Assembly: GCA_934717185.1 (NCBI GenBank) | Contig: CAKUYQ010000005.1 | Span: forward strand, 51,234 to 115,233 | Length of the DNA stretch: 64,000 nt | Direction of reading: 5' to 3' | Source: an uncultured Bacteroidales bacterium | GTDB taxonomy: Bacteria; Bacteroidota; Bacteroidia; Bacteroidales; UBA932 | Part shown: in pieces, positions 36,895 to 45,161 of the stretch | Layout of the letters: every line of letters begins with the position of its first letter | How positions within the stretch are numbered: the first letter of the stretch is position 1 | Notes under the pieces: generated by a model | Databases searched by the model: none | What the model saw: only the letters and a program-made list of their open reading frames with translations | What the model was told of the DNA's origin: nothing | Translations under genes and position numbers: made by a program

Positions 36895-37935
36895 TTATTT
36901 GTTATTATTCTTGTTTACTAACGACTTAAAGGTGTGTTTAGCAGCCGACAAGTCATGAAAGTCTTTGTTACTCAGCGTTGCTTTCTTAAGGTTGATGCCT
37001 TTGAGAAAGTCTTTGATAAGACAGAACCGCTCTTGTGGTTGCGGTTCATAAACCTTGGCAGGTTCGCTCCAGCCATCCATGCCATCAAAAAGAGAAGGTC
37101 CGGAATCCTGTTCCTGCTTCTTTCCTATATAAGGCTCATTGCCAGGAAGACCATAGGTGAGTCCATCCATCTGCCAGATATTCCATGAGACAATGTAGGA
37201 TACACCTTCCATAGATTTCTTTGATGGTTTCTTCCCAAACTTAGCGATATAATGCTCCTCGAAAGTAAAGAAGAGGGCTTCTCGGGCAAGTAGGAGGTTA
37301 TCACCCTGCCACTCAAATCCGTATGTAGCACGGAGGGCAATCTTAGCCCAAAGGATCCATTCCTTGGAATCCTTCGTATTCTCGGAAACGATTCTAAGTT
37401 TACGGTCGAGCATTCCTATGCGGTATCTTACATCCTCGTTATACTCACCGGTAACGGCATCATATCTGTTACAGAGGTATGGAGCCTCGCCACATGTAAT
37501 CTCCAAGCGGGTGTCAGCCACATAATCTTTCCAGGTCTTACCTTCTGGAAACTCAATTTTCTCCTCATTGTTAATCCATTTCTGAGGGTTTTCCGGGTCT
37601 GGCGAATTGAAGAGTCCTTCTTTTCTGCCGAACCATTCCTCATCTATGAGATTATTCTGTGCATTACAAATCCATGCAGGAGTAAATACCTCCGCCTTGT
37701 CTTTAGCACGCTGTGTCTGTTCTAACCTTGACTTTACAGCACGTGGTTTGATTATTTCTATCTTGTCGAGCGTGATAGGTGCAAAGAAAGTAAAATCCTC
37801 TCCGTAGTCAGCATACGAATCTGTAGCCCAGTATATATTCTGCTGGGTGGTATGATCTTTTAGAAGGTTTATGCATACCTTCTCTCCGTAGCTGTGGAGC
37901 AGTTGGCTTCCACTTATGTCTGCATCGTTTATCAT
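36895..37935 (-). CDS. adenine-methyltransferase-like subunit lacking NPPY
   Basis: The 346-residue protein has a motif X-like AEVFTPAWIC (81-90), a motif I-like LEITCGEAPYL (144-154) and a conserved-looking SWNIWQMDGLTYGLP (250-264). I see no (D/N)PP(Y/F) catalytic motif. It is therefore more likely a non-catalytic or SAM-binding partner of the fusion protein encoded 7 bp downstream than an independent methylase. Similar proteins are commonly labelled restriction subunit M. Confidence 0.72.
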   Translation of the reverse strand: MINDADISGSQLLHSYGEKVCINLLKDHTTQQNIYWATDSYADYGEDFTFFAPITLDKIEIIKPRAVKSRLEQTQRAKDKAEVFTPAWICNAQNNLIDEEWFGRKEGLFNSPDPENPQKWINNEEKIEFPEGKTWKDYVADTRLEITCGEAPYLCNRYDAVTGEYNEDVRYRIGMLDRKLRIVSENTKDSKEWILWAKIALRATYGFEWQGDNLLLAREALFFTFEEHYIAKFGKKPSKKSMEGVSYIVSWNIWQMDGLTYGLPGNEPYIGKKQEQDSGPSLFDGMDGWSEPAKVYEPQPQERFCLIKDFLKGINLKKATLSNKDFHDLSAAKHTFKSLVNKNNNK

Positions 37936-37980
37936 TGTATGTAATACAAAATTATTATTCCATATTGCAGTCTTTCTGCA

Positions 37981-38988
37981 CTATTTATATTTTTTTAATA
38001 AATTCTCTATTTTATCTGCTATTTGTCGTCTTAACCAATTAGGCTTTAGCACTTCAACCTGATTCCCGTATGAGAATATGCGTGCTTCAAGTTCTTTGTT
38101 GGGGCGAACTGTGAGCTTGATGATTCGCCGTTTTTCGTCTTTAATCTCCTGCGATGAATGTATTGGTTTATTCAAAACGTAAGGAAAGCGAGCTTCATCA
38201 AACTTCAATAATACTTCCTCTGCTACAGGATGTTCTTCTGGTAATGTTACTCCAATGATGTCCTTAAAATACTCGTTAAAGTCAATATCCGTATTGGGGA
38301 TAAATGTTACGTTGGCACGTGAGATCTTCACTATTCGGTCTAGAGCTTTGTTTGTTATGTAATTGCCATGGTTACCTTCCTGCAATCCAATCAAAAACCA
38401 ACGGTTGTTGAATTGCTTTATATGGTAAGGATGAATGATGGCGGTTCTTTCATTGCCAGAGAAAGTACGATATAGCAAATACAATGGCTGATGATTTAAT
38501 GCGGAGTTAATCAGCTCACCCAAGAACTCAGTTCCATTTAGCAGATCATTATGTTCAAATGATACTACGTTCTCTGTATTTTGCCTAACACCGAATCTAA
38601 TTTCTAAATTTGAGATGACATCTTCTAACCATGCGTTACTCGGCACACCACGAAAACGGCTAAGTATATCAATTGTGGAACGTAGAGAGGTTACTTCTTC
38701 GGCTGTCAATTCATTATTGAAAATGGAGAAGTTTGGATCTGAATAACGGTAGTAGCTCTTCCTGCCGTCGAAGGGATAAGTTTCAATAGGGGCATTGTAG
38801 GTGACTCTATCCCTCATGTACTTGATATCTTCACGTATCTGACGAATGCTAACTTGTGTGCCATACAAATCCGTGAGGGACTCATTTACTTTGTCAAGGA
38901 GATCTTCAATGCTGTATGTACGATGAAAATCGCTAAAGCATTGGTCCAGTATCTGATAGCGAAGTTGTGCATTCTTGTTTGTTGGCAT
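37981..38988 (-). CDS. WYL-domain transcriptional regulator
   Basis: The 335-residue protein has an N-terminal winged helix (RYQILDQCF ... SIRQIREDIKYM) and a WYL domain (PLYLLYRTFSG ... AIIHPYHIKQFNNRWFLIGL). The C-terminal WCX region ends near LKPNWLRRQIADKI. It is the first gene of the leftward operon, about 105 bp from the right boundary repeat. WYL proteins at the head of defence operons (for example BrxR and CapW) act as repressors, and the same role is likely here. Confidence 0.85.
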   Translation of the reverse strand: MPTNKNAQLRYQILDQCFSDFHRTYSIEDLLDKVNESLTDLYGTQVSIRQIREDIKYMRDRVTYNAPIETYPFDGRKSYYRYSDPNFSIFNNELTAEEVTSLRSTIDILSRFRGVPSNAWLEDVISNLEIRFGVRQNTENVVSFEHNDLLNGTEFLGELINSALNHQPLYLLYRTFSGNERTAIIHPYHIKQFNNRWFLIGLQEGNHGNYITNKALDRIVKISRANVTFIPNTDIDFNEYFKDIIGVTLPEEHPVAEEVLLKFDEARFPYVLNKPIHSSQEIKDEKRRIIKLTVRPNKELEARIFSYGNQVEVLKPNWLRRQIADKIENLLKKYK

Positions 38989-39093
38989 GGAGTATTTCTT
39001 TAATTAGTTTTTTTCAAGTGTAAAAATAAGGTTTTGTCCTTTAAAAACAGACAATTTTCGTAAAAATAATATTTATACATGTTACATTTTACT

Positions 39094-39208
39094 AAGTAAT
39101 CTTAAAAAAGCGACGGCCAATTGGTTTTGACCGCCGCTTATAGGGTAAATGTCTATATAATCTTAGAACATTGCAATAAGTTCATCGTTTGTGTAGGCAT
39201 CTGCACCG
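39094..39208 (+). repeat. right island-boundary direct repeat (115 bp)
   Basis: This copy is continuous with the intact cysteine hydrolase gene: it spans its last 15 codons, stop codon (39163-39165) and terminator. It matches 20545-20659 with four mismatches. Confidence 0.9.
39108..39139 (-). terminator. terminator of the cysteine hydrolase gene
   Basis: AAGCGACGG (39108-39116) pairs with CCGCCGCTT (39131-39139) with one mismatch, and six Ts follow on the minus strand. It lies 24 bp past the stop codon of the hydrolase. Confidence 0.8.
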
Positions 39209-39714
39209 TAGCATAGTTTAAGGTATGCCAAACCGTTTTTGTAGTCCTCCTCTGTAAAGGAATCTGTTGCCTCTTTAGCTACAACTACGTCATATCCAAG
39301 GCAAAATGCATCTGCTGAGGTATGTCTTACACACATGTGAGCATGAAGACCGGTCATGATTACAGTCTGTACACCCAACTCTTTTAAAAGGATGTCGAGG
39401 TCTGTCTGGAAGAATCCGCTGTATCTGCGTTTTGGTACAACATAATCTTTGCTGCATAGGTTAAGTTCCGGAATAACCTCAGCGCCTTTGGTTCCAACTA
39501 AGGCGTGGTCTCCCCAGATCTTAAGCTCCCTGTCTATGCCTGGAATATGTGCATCATTACAGAAAATTACGGGAACACCGGCAGCACGCGCTGCATCTAA
39601 AAGTTTTGCAGTTGCAGGAACAATGGCTTTTGCTCTGTCGCAAGTAAGAGCACCGGTAACAAAGTCGTTAAGCATATCAACGACCAAGATGGCAGGATGA
39701 TTCAATTTGCTCAT
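39163..39714 (-). CDS. isochorismatase-family cysteine hydrolase
   Basis: The 183-residue protein has the family triad: Asp13 (ILVVDMLNDF), Lys95 (VVPKRRYSGF) and Cys128 (GLHAHMCVRHT). The fold is that of nicotinamidases and isochorismatases; the substrate is not evident. Its 3' end is the insertion target of the island, and the gene remains intact. A repeat element starts 35 bp upstream. Confidence 0.9.
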   Translation of the reverse strand: MSKLNHPAILVVDMLNDFVTGALTCDRAKAIVPATAKLLDAARAAGVPVIFCNDAHIPGIDRELKIWGDHALVGTKGAEVIPELNLCSKDYVVPKRRYSGFFQTDLDILLKELGVQTVIMTGLHAHMCVRHTSADAFCLGYDVVVAKEATDSFTEEDYKNGLAYLKLCYGADAYTNDELIAMF

Positions 39715-39748
39715 CTGAAATGTTTTTTAAGGGGCAGCGACCATATTG

Positions 39749-39855
39749 AGTAATCTTAAAAAATAACTTGGTAATCTTTAATTGTCTTTTCGGTCTATAT
39801 TTCTTTTCTCAAAAATACTGCTAAATCTTTACCAACTTATTTTTTAACGCTTACT
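39749..39855 (+). repeat. AGTAA-family miniature element, copy B (107 bp)
   Basis: It begins AGTAATCTTAAAAAATAAC and ends AACGCTTACT. The two ends are imperfect inverted repeats of about 33 bp (GTTGGTAA type core), giving a long hairpin. It is nearly identical to copy C at 40847-40953. Confidence 0.8.
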
Positions 39856-40180
39856 TATATACGTTATTGTAGGTCTCATCCCCGGGTTAATAAATAAAAA
39901 AGCCCTCATCCCTGTTCGGATAAGGACTTATGCAAAGTTAAGTAACCGTTTTGTCCTTTCAAAATATTTTGCAGAATATTTTATTGCTTTGGCTTTAGCT
40001 TTAGCATGAGCTTTAATACTATCAACTTATCTTCTATACTAAGTGCTAGCTATTCTGATTATGCAGCATTGAAGGGCGCCTTAATTGAACAATTTGGCAA
40101 TTTGCCCGTTTACAAAGCTACAAGGGATAGATTATTGATATATATTTGCCGAAATAAAACTTTATAAAACAATAAGAGTT
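39856..40180 (+). promoter_or_regulatory. gene-free stretch with rubrerythrin promoter
   Basis: TATATTTG at 40141-40148 is a -7 box 32 bp before the rubrerythrin ATG. A weak hairpin (AGCCCTCATCC with GGATAAGGACT) lies near 39901-39930, and a short hexamer array (TTTGGC/TTTAGC units) near 39986-40010. No gene is seen. Confidence 0.55.
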
Positions 40181-40720
40181 ATGTCAACTAAATATTCAGG
40201 TACGCAGACAGAGAAAAATCTTGAGGCTGCTTTTGCCGGCGAGAGCCAGGCTCGTAATAAATATACATATTTTGCTTCCCGTGCCAAAAAAGATGGCTTT
40301 GAGCAGATCTCTGCAATCTTCCAGCAGACTGCAGACAACGAGAAGGAGCATGCAAAGATGTGGTTTAAAGAGCTTAATGGTATTGGTGACACAGCTGCTA
40401 ATCTTGAGGCTGCTGCTGCCGGTGAGAACTACGAGTGGACAGATATGTATGAAGGTTTTGCAAAGACTGCCGAGGCGGAGGGCTTTACAGAGCTTGCAAA
40501 GAAATTCCGTATGGTAGCAGCCATTGAGAAACGCCACGAGGAGCGTTATCGTGCTCTTTTAAGGAATATTGAGATGCAGGAGGTTTTTGCAAAGAGCGAG
40601 GTTAAGGTATGGGAATGCCGTAATTGCGGCCATATTGTAGTAGGAGAGAAGGCTCCCGACAAATGCCCTGTTTGTGATCACCCTCAGGCTTACTTTGAGG
40701 TTCATGTAGATAACTTTTAA
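40181..40720 (+). CDS. rbr: rubrerythrin
   Basis: The 179-residue protein has the diiron four-helix domain (GESQARNKYTYFA, DNEKEHAKMWF, AAIEKRHEERY supplying the Glu/His ligands) and a C-terminal rubredoxin-like site (ECRNCG ... KCPVCDHP). It reduces hydrogen peroxide in anaerobes. It has its own promoter and a strong terminator. Confidence 0.96.
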   Translation: MSTKYSGTQTEKNLEAAFAGESQARNKYTYFASRAKKDGFEQISAIFQQTADNEKEHAKMWFKELNGIGDTAANLEAAAAGENYEWTDMYEGFAKTAEAEGFTELAKKFRMVAAIEKRHEERYRALLRNIEMQEVFAKSEVKVWECRNCGHIVVGEKAPDKCPVCDHPQAYFEVHVDNF

Positions 40721-40740
40721 GAAGGTGCTAACGAAATAAA

Positions 40741-40778
40741 ATATAGGCGGCCAAAAAATGGATCGCCTATATTTTTTT
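40741..40778 (+). terminator. rho-independent terminator of rubrerythrin
   Basis: ATATAGGCG (40741-40749) pairs perfectly with CGCCTATAT (40764-40772), followed by a run of Ts, 20 bp after the stop codon. Confidence 0.9.
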
Positions 40779-40846
40779 GCTTATTTGCTGTCGCGCAACT
40801 TTTCCTCGCCATGTAATAAGCTTTAGCTTTGGCCGGCTCTATGTTT

Positions 40847-40953
40847 AGTAATCTTAAAAAAATAAGTTGGTAATCTTTAATTGTCTTTTCGGTCTATATT
40901 TCTTTTCTCAAAAATACTGCTAAATCTTTACCAACTTATTTTTAACGCTTACT
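40847..40953 (+). repeat. AGTAA-family miniature element, copy C (107 bp)
   Basis: It is nearly identical to copy B. Here the inner arms, AATAAGTTGGTAA and TTACCAACTTATT, are perfectly complementary. The ends are AGTAATCTT and AACGCTTACT. Confidence 0.8.
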
Positions 40954-40963
40954 AAGATTCCTC

Positions 40964-41086
40964 AAAAAAATTAATAAAAAGTGCAAATACAAGGCTTGCG
41001 AAGCTGAATAATCCGGAGTTTACTTGCGTAAATGAGGAATTATGAAGCGAGCGTAACGCAGTAGTTGCCTTTTTATTAATTTTTTT
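40964..41086. repeat. 123-bp element with perfect 18-bp terminal inverted repeats
   Basis: AAAAAAATTAATAAAAAG (40964-40981) is the exact reverse complement of 41069-41086, and the pairing continues with GTGCAA/TTGC around one bulge. The right arm overlaps the stop codon of the leftward C69 peptidase. The interior has no gene; it could be a terminator structure or a separate miniature element. Confidence 0.65.
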
Positions 41087-42767
41087 ACATGCTACGGGCA
41101 AATATCATCAATAACTTCTCCCTCAAATCACTCCACGATTTTGAAGTGGCATTTGCTATGGTTGCAGTAGTTCTGTTTATAAACTCCTCTGCTTCAGCCT
41201 GCTTTCCGGCTTTTAGTAGATCTGCAACCTTTGCCTCTATAAGTGGCTGAACAGTTCTCATATACTCCTCATAATACGCCACCTCATCTTCAACAAGTTT
41301 TCTTGTTTTGTCCCAATAGATTGTAGCAATTCTGTTAGCCTGTCTGTATGCCCAGATAGCTGCATCATCCCTGTATCTGTGCTGTCCACAAACATCAAAC
41401 CCATCTGGGAGCTCGGTAGCTCCGGCATAGATAGGGATACGCGGGCTTTGAGCCGGGTTGTCAAATGAGAAGTAGGCTACACCACCAATTTCGTCGGGAA
41501 GCCAATTCCTAAGCTGAATAATGTGAGAATATGAACATTGGATAACAGCGATTGTACGAATTCTCTTTGTAACATCTGGCTTAAGAGAGTTGAGAAGAGA
41601 ACGCATATCCGCACTCATGAAAGTAGATATAGGCTTTACTGTCTCTTTATAGTTTATGGTCTTGCCGTCTGCATCTTTCTTTGATCTGTTAACCTCAACT
41701 CCAAGATTCTTAACCTGATCCCAATCTGTACCCTCATATGTCTCTCTGTAGAACTTGAACATCATCTCGGGCGATACCTTTACCTCCGGCTTTACAGAGA
41801 AAGGAATCTCCTCTGCATTAAAATCTAATTTTAGAGATGGAGCCAATGTGTTAAGTACAAAGAACTCTCTGTAAGAGAATGGTTTGCTTAACGATACCAT
41901 CTTGTAGAACTTGAATTCGCTCTTGCCGTCCCACAGTCCCATGTGCTGAACGCGGGCTTTTAGGTCTGAACCGTACATGAAATTATCCGGGTCATTAAAA
42001 TCTACAACACCAATCTTTGGAATGTTGGCAGATACACCAACATGGTCATCCGGAATCCTCTGAGCTACCCATAGAGCACCGGGCTTGTCGTATGGAGATG
42101 GTTTTACTTTTTTGCCCTTCTTTAAAGCAATGGAATCAACAACAGGTTTGCCTGTTCCGTAAATCTCAAAATGCCAAACCTCATTCTTGTCTGCAACTGT
42201 AAGGCATTCGCCATAATCTGCATAACCATATTTTTCTGCAAGTTCGCCCATAAGTCTGATTGCATCACGCGCATTTGTGCATCTTTCAAGTGCAATCCTT
42301 TCAAGTTCCTCTATATAGAACATACCCTCCTCATTGCGCAACTCTCTCTTTCCAACAGTTGTTGTCTCGCCAATTGCAAGCTGTTTCTCGTTAAGACAAG
42401 GGTAGGCAACGTTCAGGAATCTGAATGTTGAATCCGGAGCCGGAATCTTTCCCTTTTCGGTAACATTTCTCATATCTCCGGGCTCTTCGTTATGGAGAAG
42501 GCCTTTATAGATGGTCTCCATATCACCTTTCTTAAAATATTTGCGTTTTTCCATGCGCAACCATGTTCTGTAATTGGAGTCGCAAGAATGAGCAGTCATA
42601 ACAGAGCCGTCTGTAGAGGCATTTTTGCCAACCATAATAGATGTACAGCTCTCGGAATAGGTCTCATCCTCTGGATTCCATGCGTAGTCTGTAATGTGGG
42701 ACTGAGCCATTAGTCCCGATACAAAGAATACAGAAGCCGCGGTAAGGGCAAATTTTTTTAGTATCAT
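41085..42767 (-). CDS. C69-family dipeptidase (secreted)
   Basis: The 560-residue protein has a signal peptide (to about MAQS, residue 23). The family's N-terminal nucleophile region is ESCTSIMVGKNASTDGSVMTAHSCD, where Cys41 is the likely active residue. Internal segments such as YGYADYGECLTVADKNEVWHFEI fit peptidase family C69 (PepD-like). Length matches Bacteroidales members. It likely hydrolyses dipeptides in the periplasm. It stands alone between repeats. Confidence 0.9.
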   Translation of the reverse strand: MILKKFALTAASVFFVSGLMAQSHITDYAWNPEDETYSESCTSIMVGKNASTDGSVMTAHSCDSNYRTWLRMEKRKYFKKGDMETIYKGLLHNEEPGDMRNVTEKGKIPAPDSTFRFLNVAYPCLNEKQLAIGETTTVGKRELRNEEGMFYIEELERIALERCTNARDAIRLMGELAEKYGYADYGECLTVADKNEVWHFEIYGTGKPVVDSIALKKGKKVKPSPYDKPGALWVAQRIPDDHVGVSANIPKIGVVDFNDPDNFMYGSDLKARVQHMGLWDGKSEFKFYKMVSLSKPFSYREFFVLNTLAPSLKLDFNAEEIPFSVKPEVKVSPEMMFKFYRETYEGTDWDQVKNLGVEVNRSKKDADGKTINYKETVKPISTFMSADMRSLLNSLKPDVTKRIRTIAVIQCSYSHIIQLRNWLPDEIGGVAYFSFDNPAQSPRIPIYAGATELPDGFDVCGQHRYRDDAAIWAYRQANRIATIYWDKTRKLVEDEVAYYEEYMRTVQPLIEAKVADLLKAGKQAEAEEFINRTTATIANATSKSWSDLREKLLMIFARSM

Positions 42768-42863
42768 AGTTTTTTAATATTGTTTTGAGGCCAAATCAAT
42801 AGCCGATAATTAATTCTTTTAACACACTCTATACCCTCTCTACTATCTTTACACTTAAAAATA

Positions 42864-42895
42864 GCCAACGCCAAAGCTAAAGCCAAAGCTAAAGC
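42864..42895 (+). repeat. GCYAAM hexamer array
   Basis: Five hexamers (GCCAAC, GCCAAA, GCTAAA, GCCAAA, GCTAAA) end 12 bp before the stop codon of ispG on the other strand. Confidence 0.75.
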
Positions 42896-42906
42896 TCTCC
42901 ACAAAG

Positions 42907-44322
42907 TTAAACTAAATTTTCGCTATTTTCAATAAGCTCCAACAATTTGTCAATAGCCTTCTCCTGCGGAATGCCCCTCTCCATAACCTCTTTCCCTTTA
43001 TACAAGGTAACCTTTCCCGCCCCCTCGCCAACATATCCGAAATCTGCATCAGCCATCTCGCCCGGGCCATTTACAATACAGCCCATAACAGCAATCTTAA
43101 TCCCTTTCAGATGAGCCGTCCTGCGTTTTACCTCGTTGAAAGTCTGTTCAAGATTGTACAATGTTCTGCCGCAGCCCGGGCAAGCAATATATTCCGGATG
43201 AGAGAACTTACGCCTTGTTGCCTGTAACAAGTTTTCCTTGAACACATTAATCGTGCTGTTATCAGCCGGTACACCGTCAACCTCCGCCGACAGAGAAAAG
43301 TCGTCAATCCTTTTATCAAGTAACAGACTGCCAAAATCGCACGCAGCCCTAATGATAAACTCCTCGTATGTTGCGGTACGGTAACATCTGTGAAGCAGCC
43401 CGTCAAGCATCTTTACACCTAAAGCGTCGCATCTGTTTTTCAATTCTTCGCTTCCCGATAAATTATCCTTAGACGATAGCAACTGCTCCATAACTTTGGC
43501 AACGGCAAACCCTTCAGATTCTGTTGTTGCAGGGTTATAGTAATTTGCCAATATCCTGCCCGGAGCAATTTCATTTACGGGATTTTCTGTTAATGAAACT
43601 CGTAATGTATTGCCTATCCTCTCCTTAAGCAGAGTTCCTATACCTACAGCAGACTTAATTCGTCCCATATCTCCGTTGCCTGCCTCTGTTACGCCAAGGT
43701 GAAGAGGAAACGAGATACCTCTTCTTTTAAATTCCTTATCTAACAGCCTGTATGCCTCAACCATTACAACCGTGTTGCTTGCTTTAAGAGATATTACGGC
43801 ATTATAAAAACTGTGCTTTACGCATAAGTCAATCCACTCCAAAGCAGCCTGCATCATACCTAATGGGGAGTCTCCATATAAAGAGACAATCCTCTCACCG
43901 AGAGAGCCATGATTTATCCCAACCCTTATAGCGGTGCCATACTCCTTGCATATTTGTAAAAGTTCTGCAAATTTATTGTCTGCCGTCTCCTTCTCCTTTG
44001 CAAAATTACCGGGATTAATCCTTACCTTATCTGCAATCTTTGCTACAGCAAGTGCAACATCTGCACTAAAGTGTACATCTGCCACAAGAGGTGTCTCAAT
44101 GCCTAAAGCCCTTAACCTTTCCTTAATTATTGCCAACGCCTCAACCTCTTTAACCCCCTGTGTTGTAAGCCTTATAATATCGGCTCCGGCGTTTGCAGCC
44201 TCTATACATTGCCTTACAGAAGCATCTATATCTTGAGTTTTTGTATTTGTCATGGTCTGGACAGCTACAGGCAGCCCGTGACCAATTTTAATATCTCTTA
44301 TATTAGCGTAATGATAATCCAT
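42907..44322 (-). CDS. ispG: 4-hydroxy-3-methylbut-2-enyl-diphosphate synthase
   Basis: I chose the ATG at 44322 (MDYHYANIRDIKIG); the reading frame is open to 44502 but that extension overlaps the upstream gene and lacks conserved residues. The 471-residue enzyme of the MEP isoprenoid pathway has the TIM-barrel start (VAVQTMTNTKTQD) and the C-terminal 4Fe-4S domain (CPGCGRT, MGCIVNGPGEMADADFGYVG). An insert between barrel and Fe-S domain (about residues 265-375) is present but shorter than I expect for Bacteroidetes IspG (about 600 residues). Confidence 0.92.
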   Translation of the reverse strand: MDYHYANIRDIKIGHGLPVAVQTMTNTKTQDIDASVRQCIEAANAGADIIRLTTQGVKEVEALAIIKERLRALGIETPLVADVHFSADVALAVAKIADKVRINPGNFAKEKETADNKFAELLQICKEYGTAIRVGINHGSLGERIVSLYGDSPLGMMQAALEWIDLCVKHSFYNAVISLKASNTVVMVEAYRLLDKEFKRRGISFPLHLGVTEAGNGDMGRIKSAVGIGTLLKERIGNTLRVSLTENPVNEIAPGRILANYYNPATTESEGFAVAKVMEQLLSSKDNLSGSEELKNRCDALGVKMLDGLLHRCYRTATYEEFIIRAACDFGSLLLDKRIDDFSLSAEVDGVPADNSTINVFKENLLQATRRKFSHPEYIACPGCGRTLYNLEQTFNEVKRRTAHLKGIKIAVMGCIVNGPGEMADADFGYVGEGAGKVTLYKGKEVMERGIPQEKAIDKLLELIENSENLV

Positions 44323-44338
44323 AATAATTGTCGGGAAG

Positions 44339-45136
44339 CTAATTTTTCTTCCTGCTGTATTTGTTTTTAAATCTGTAAAATAATCCAAAAGAGATAAGAA
44401 GCTGATTCTCATGGGTATATGTCCAATACTCTTCTGAATATAACTTTGGATCATAAAGCCCGGACATATTATACCTGTAACTTGCCGTAAGGTGCAGTTC
44501 AAACGGATGCATTATAAATGCAAAGCCGCCGCCGCCCATTATTCCGTATCCCCATTTGTTAGGTTTAAAGCCCTCAGGAATCTCAGCACCCAAGTCCCAA
44601 TCCTGTTTGTAGTTTAAGTATGGGCCTGCCGTTAACATAATACGCATCTTCCAAAACTCAATCCTGAACAGCGCCTCCATGGAGAGAGCTAAATTCTTAT
44701 ATGCATCCGTTGATTCTGTTATATTGGGCTCTTTACCGCTAAGCAACGTATAACCGCTTTCATTATACTCCAACCCGGCCTGAAATCCAAAGTATGGCAT
44801 CGAGTTCCAAAGTGAGTGCAGATAGATGTAGTAAAGCCCTAAATTTTTTGGAGACTTTATAGATTTATGCCCTATATCTTGGCTGAAATGAACATTAGAC
44901 ATGGAATATCCCCATTTTACTCCCAAAAGATGCTGCTTGAGAACAGTACTGTCTTTAACCTTTATAGCGGCATCCTTAAATGAATCATATTCAAACTCCT
45001 TTAGAATATCCTTTACCTTTGTGGTATCGTTTCCTCCTGTAGAGTTTCTGTCATCGATAACCTGCGCAAACAGATCTGTACCGGTTAATATAAAAGACGT
45101 AACCAATATGACAGCTGTATATATTAATCTGTTCAT
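44339..45136 (-). CDS. outer-membrane beta-barrel protein
   Basis: The 265-residue protein has a signal peptide (to about LFAQ). After an acidic linker come alternating hydrophobic strands, typical of small barrels (FGFQAGLEYNESGY, MRIMLTAGPYLNY, GYGIMGGGGFAF, LHLTASYRYNMSG), with an aromatic-rich C-terminus (FGLFYRF). It resembles the PorT-type barrels of Bacteroidetes without a precise assignment. It lies 25 bp after the lipoprotein gene and 16 bp before ispG. Confidence 0.72.
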   Translation of the reverse strand: MNRLIYTAVILVTSFILTGTDLFAQVIDDRNSTGGNDTTKVKDILKEFEYDSFKDAAIKVKDSTVLKQHLLGVKWGYSMSNVHFSQDIGHKSIKSPKNLGLYYIYLHSLWNSMPYFGFQAGLEYNESGYTLLSGKEPNITESTDAYKNLALSMEALFRIEFWKMRIMLTAGPYLNYKQDWDLGAEIPEGFKPNKWGYGIMGGGGFAFIMHPFELHLTASYRYNMSGLYDPKLYSEEYWTYTHENQLLISFGLFYRFKNKYSRKKN

Positions 45137-45161
45137 AATCTACTTGTTGTTCTGTATTATT

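Larger units (their letters stand above)
20660..39093 (-). mobile_element. 18.4-kb genomic island carrying a composite antiphage operon
   Basis: The segment is bounded by 115-bp direct repeats derived from the 3' end of the cysteine hydrolase gene, as is typical when an element integrates at a gene's 3' end and restores it. All eight genes inside point left. I find no integrase, transposase, relaxase or phage gene, so movement would need an enzyme from elsewhere or homologous recombination. The CTTCCCGACA motif, common in the flanks, has no exact copy inside. Confidence 0.75.

Noticed and set aside
36895..37935. Reading the 346-residue protein as the detached N-terminal half of the methyltransferase, split from the fusion by a frameshift.
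   Set aside because: The fusion protein has its own motif X- and I-like segments and an N-terminal helicase, and a stop, 7-bp gap and new start separate the genes, so it is a separate subunit.
20660..39093. Prophage or conjugative element.
   Set aside because: No structural, replication, relaxase or integrase gene is visible inside the repeats.
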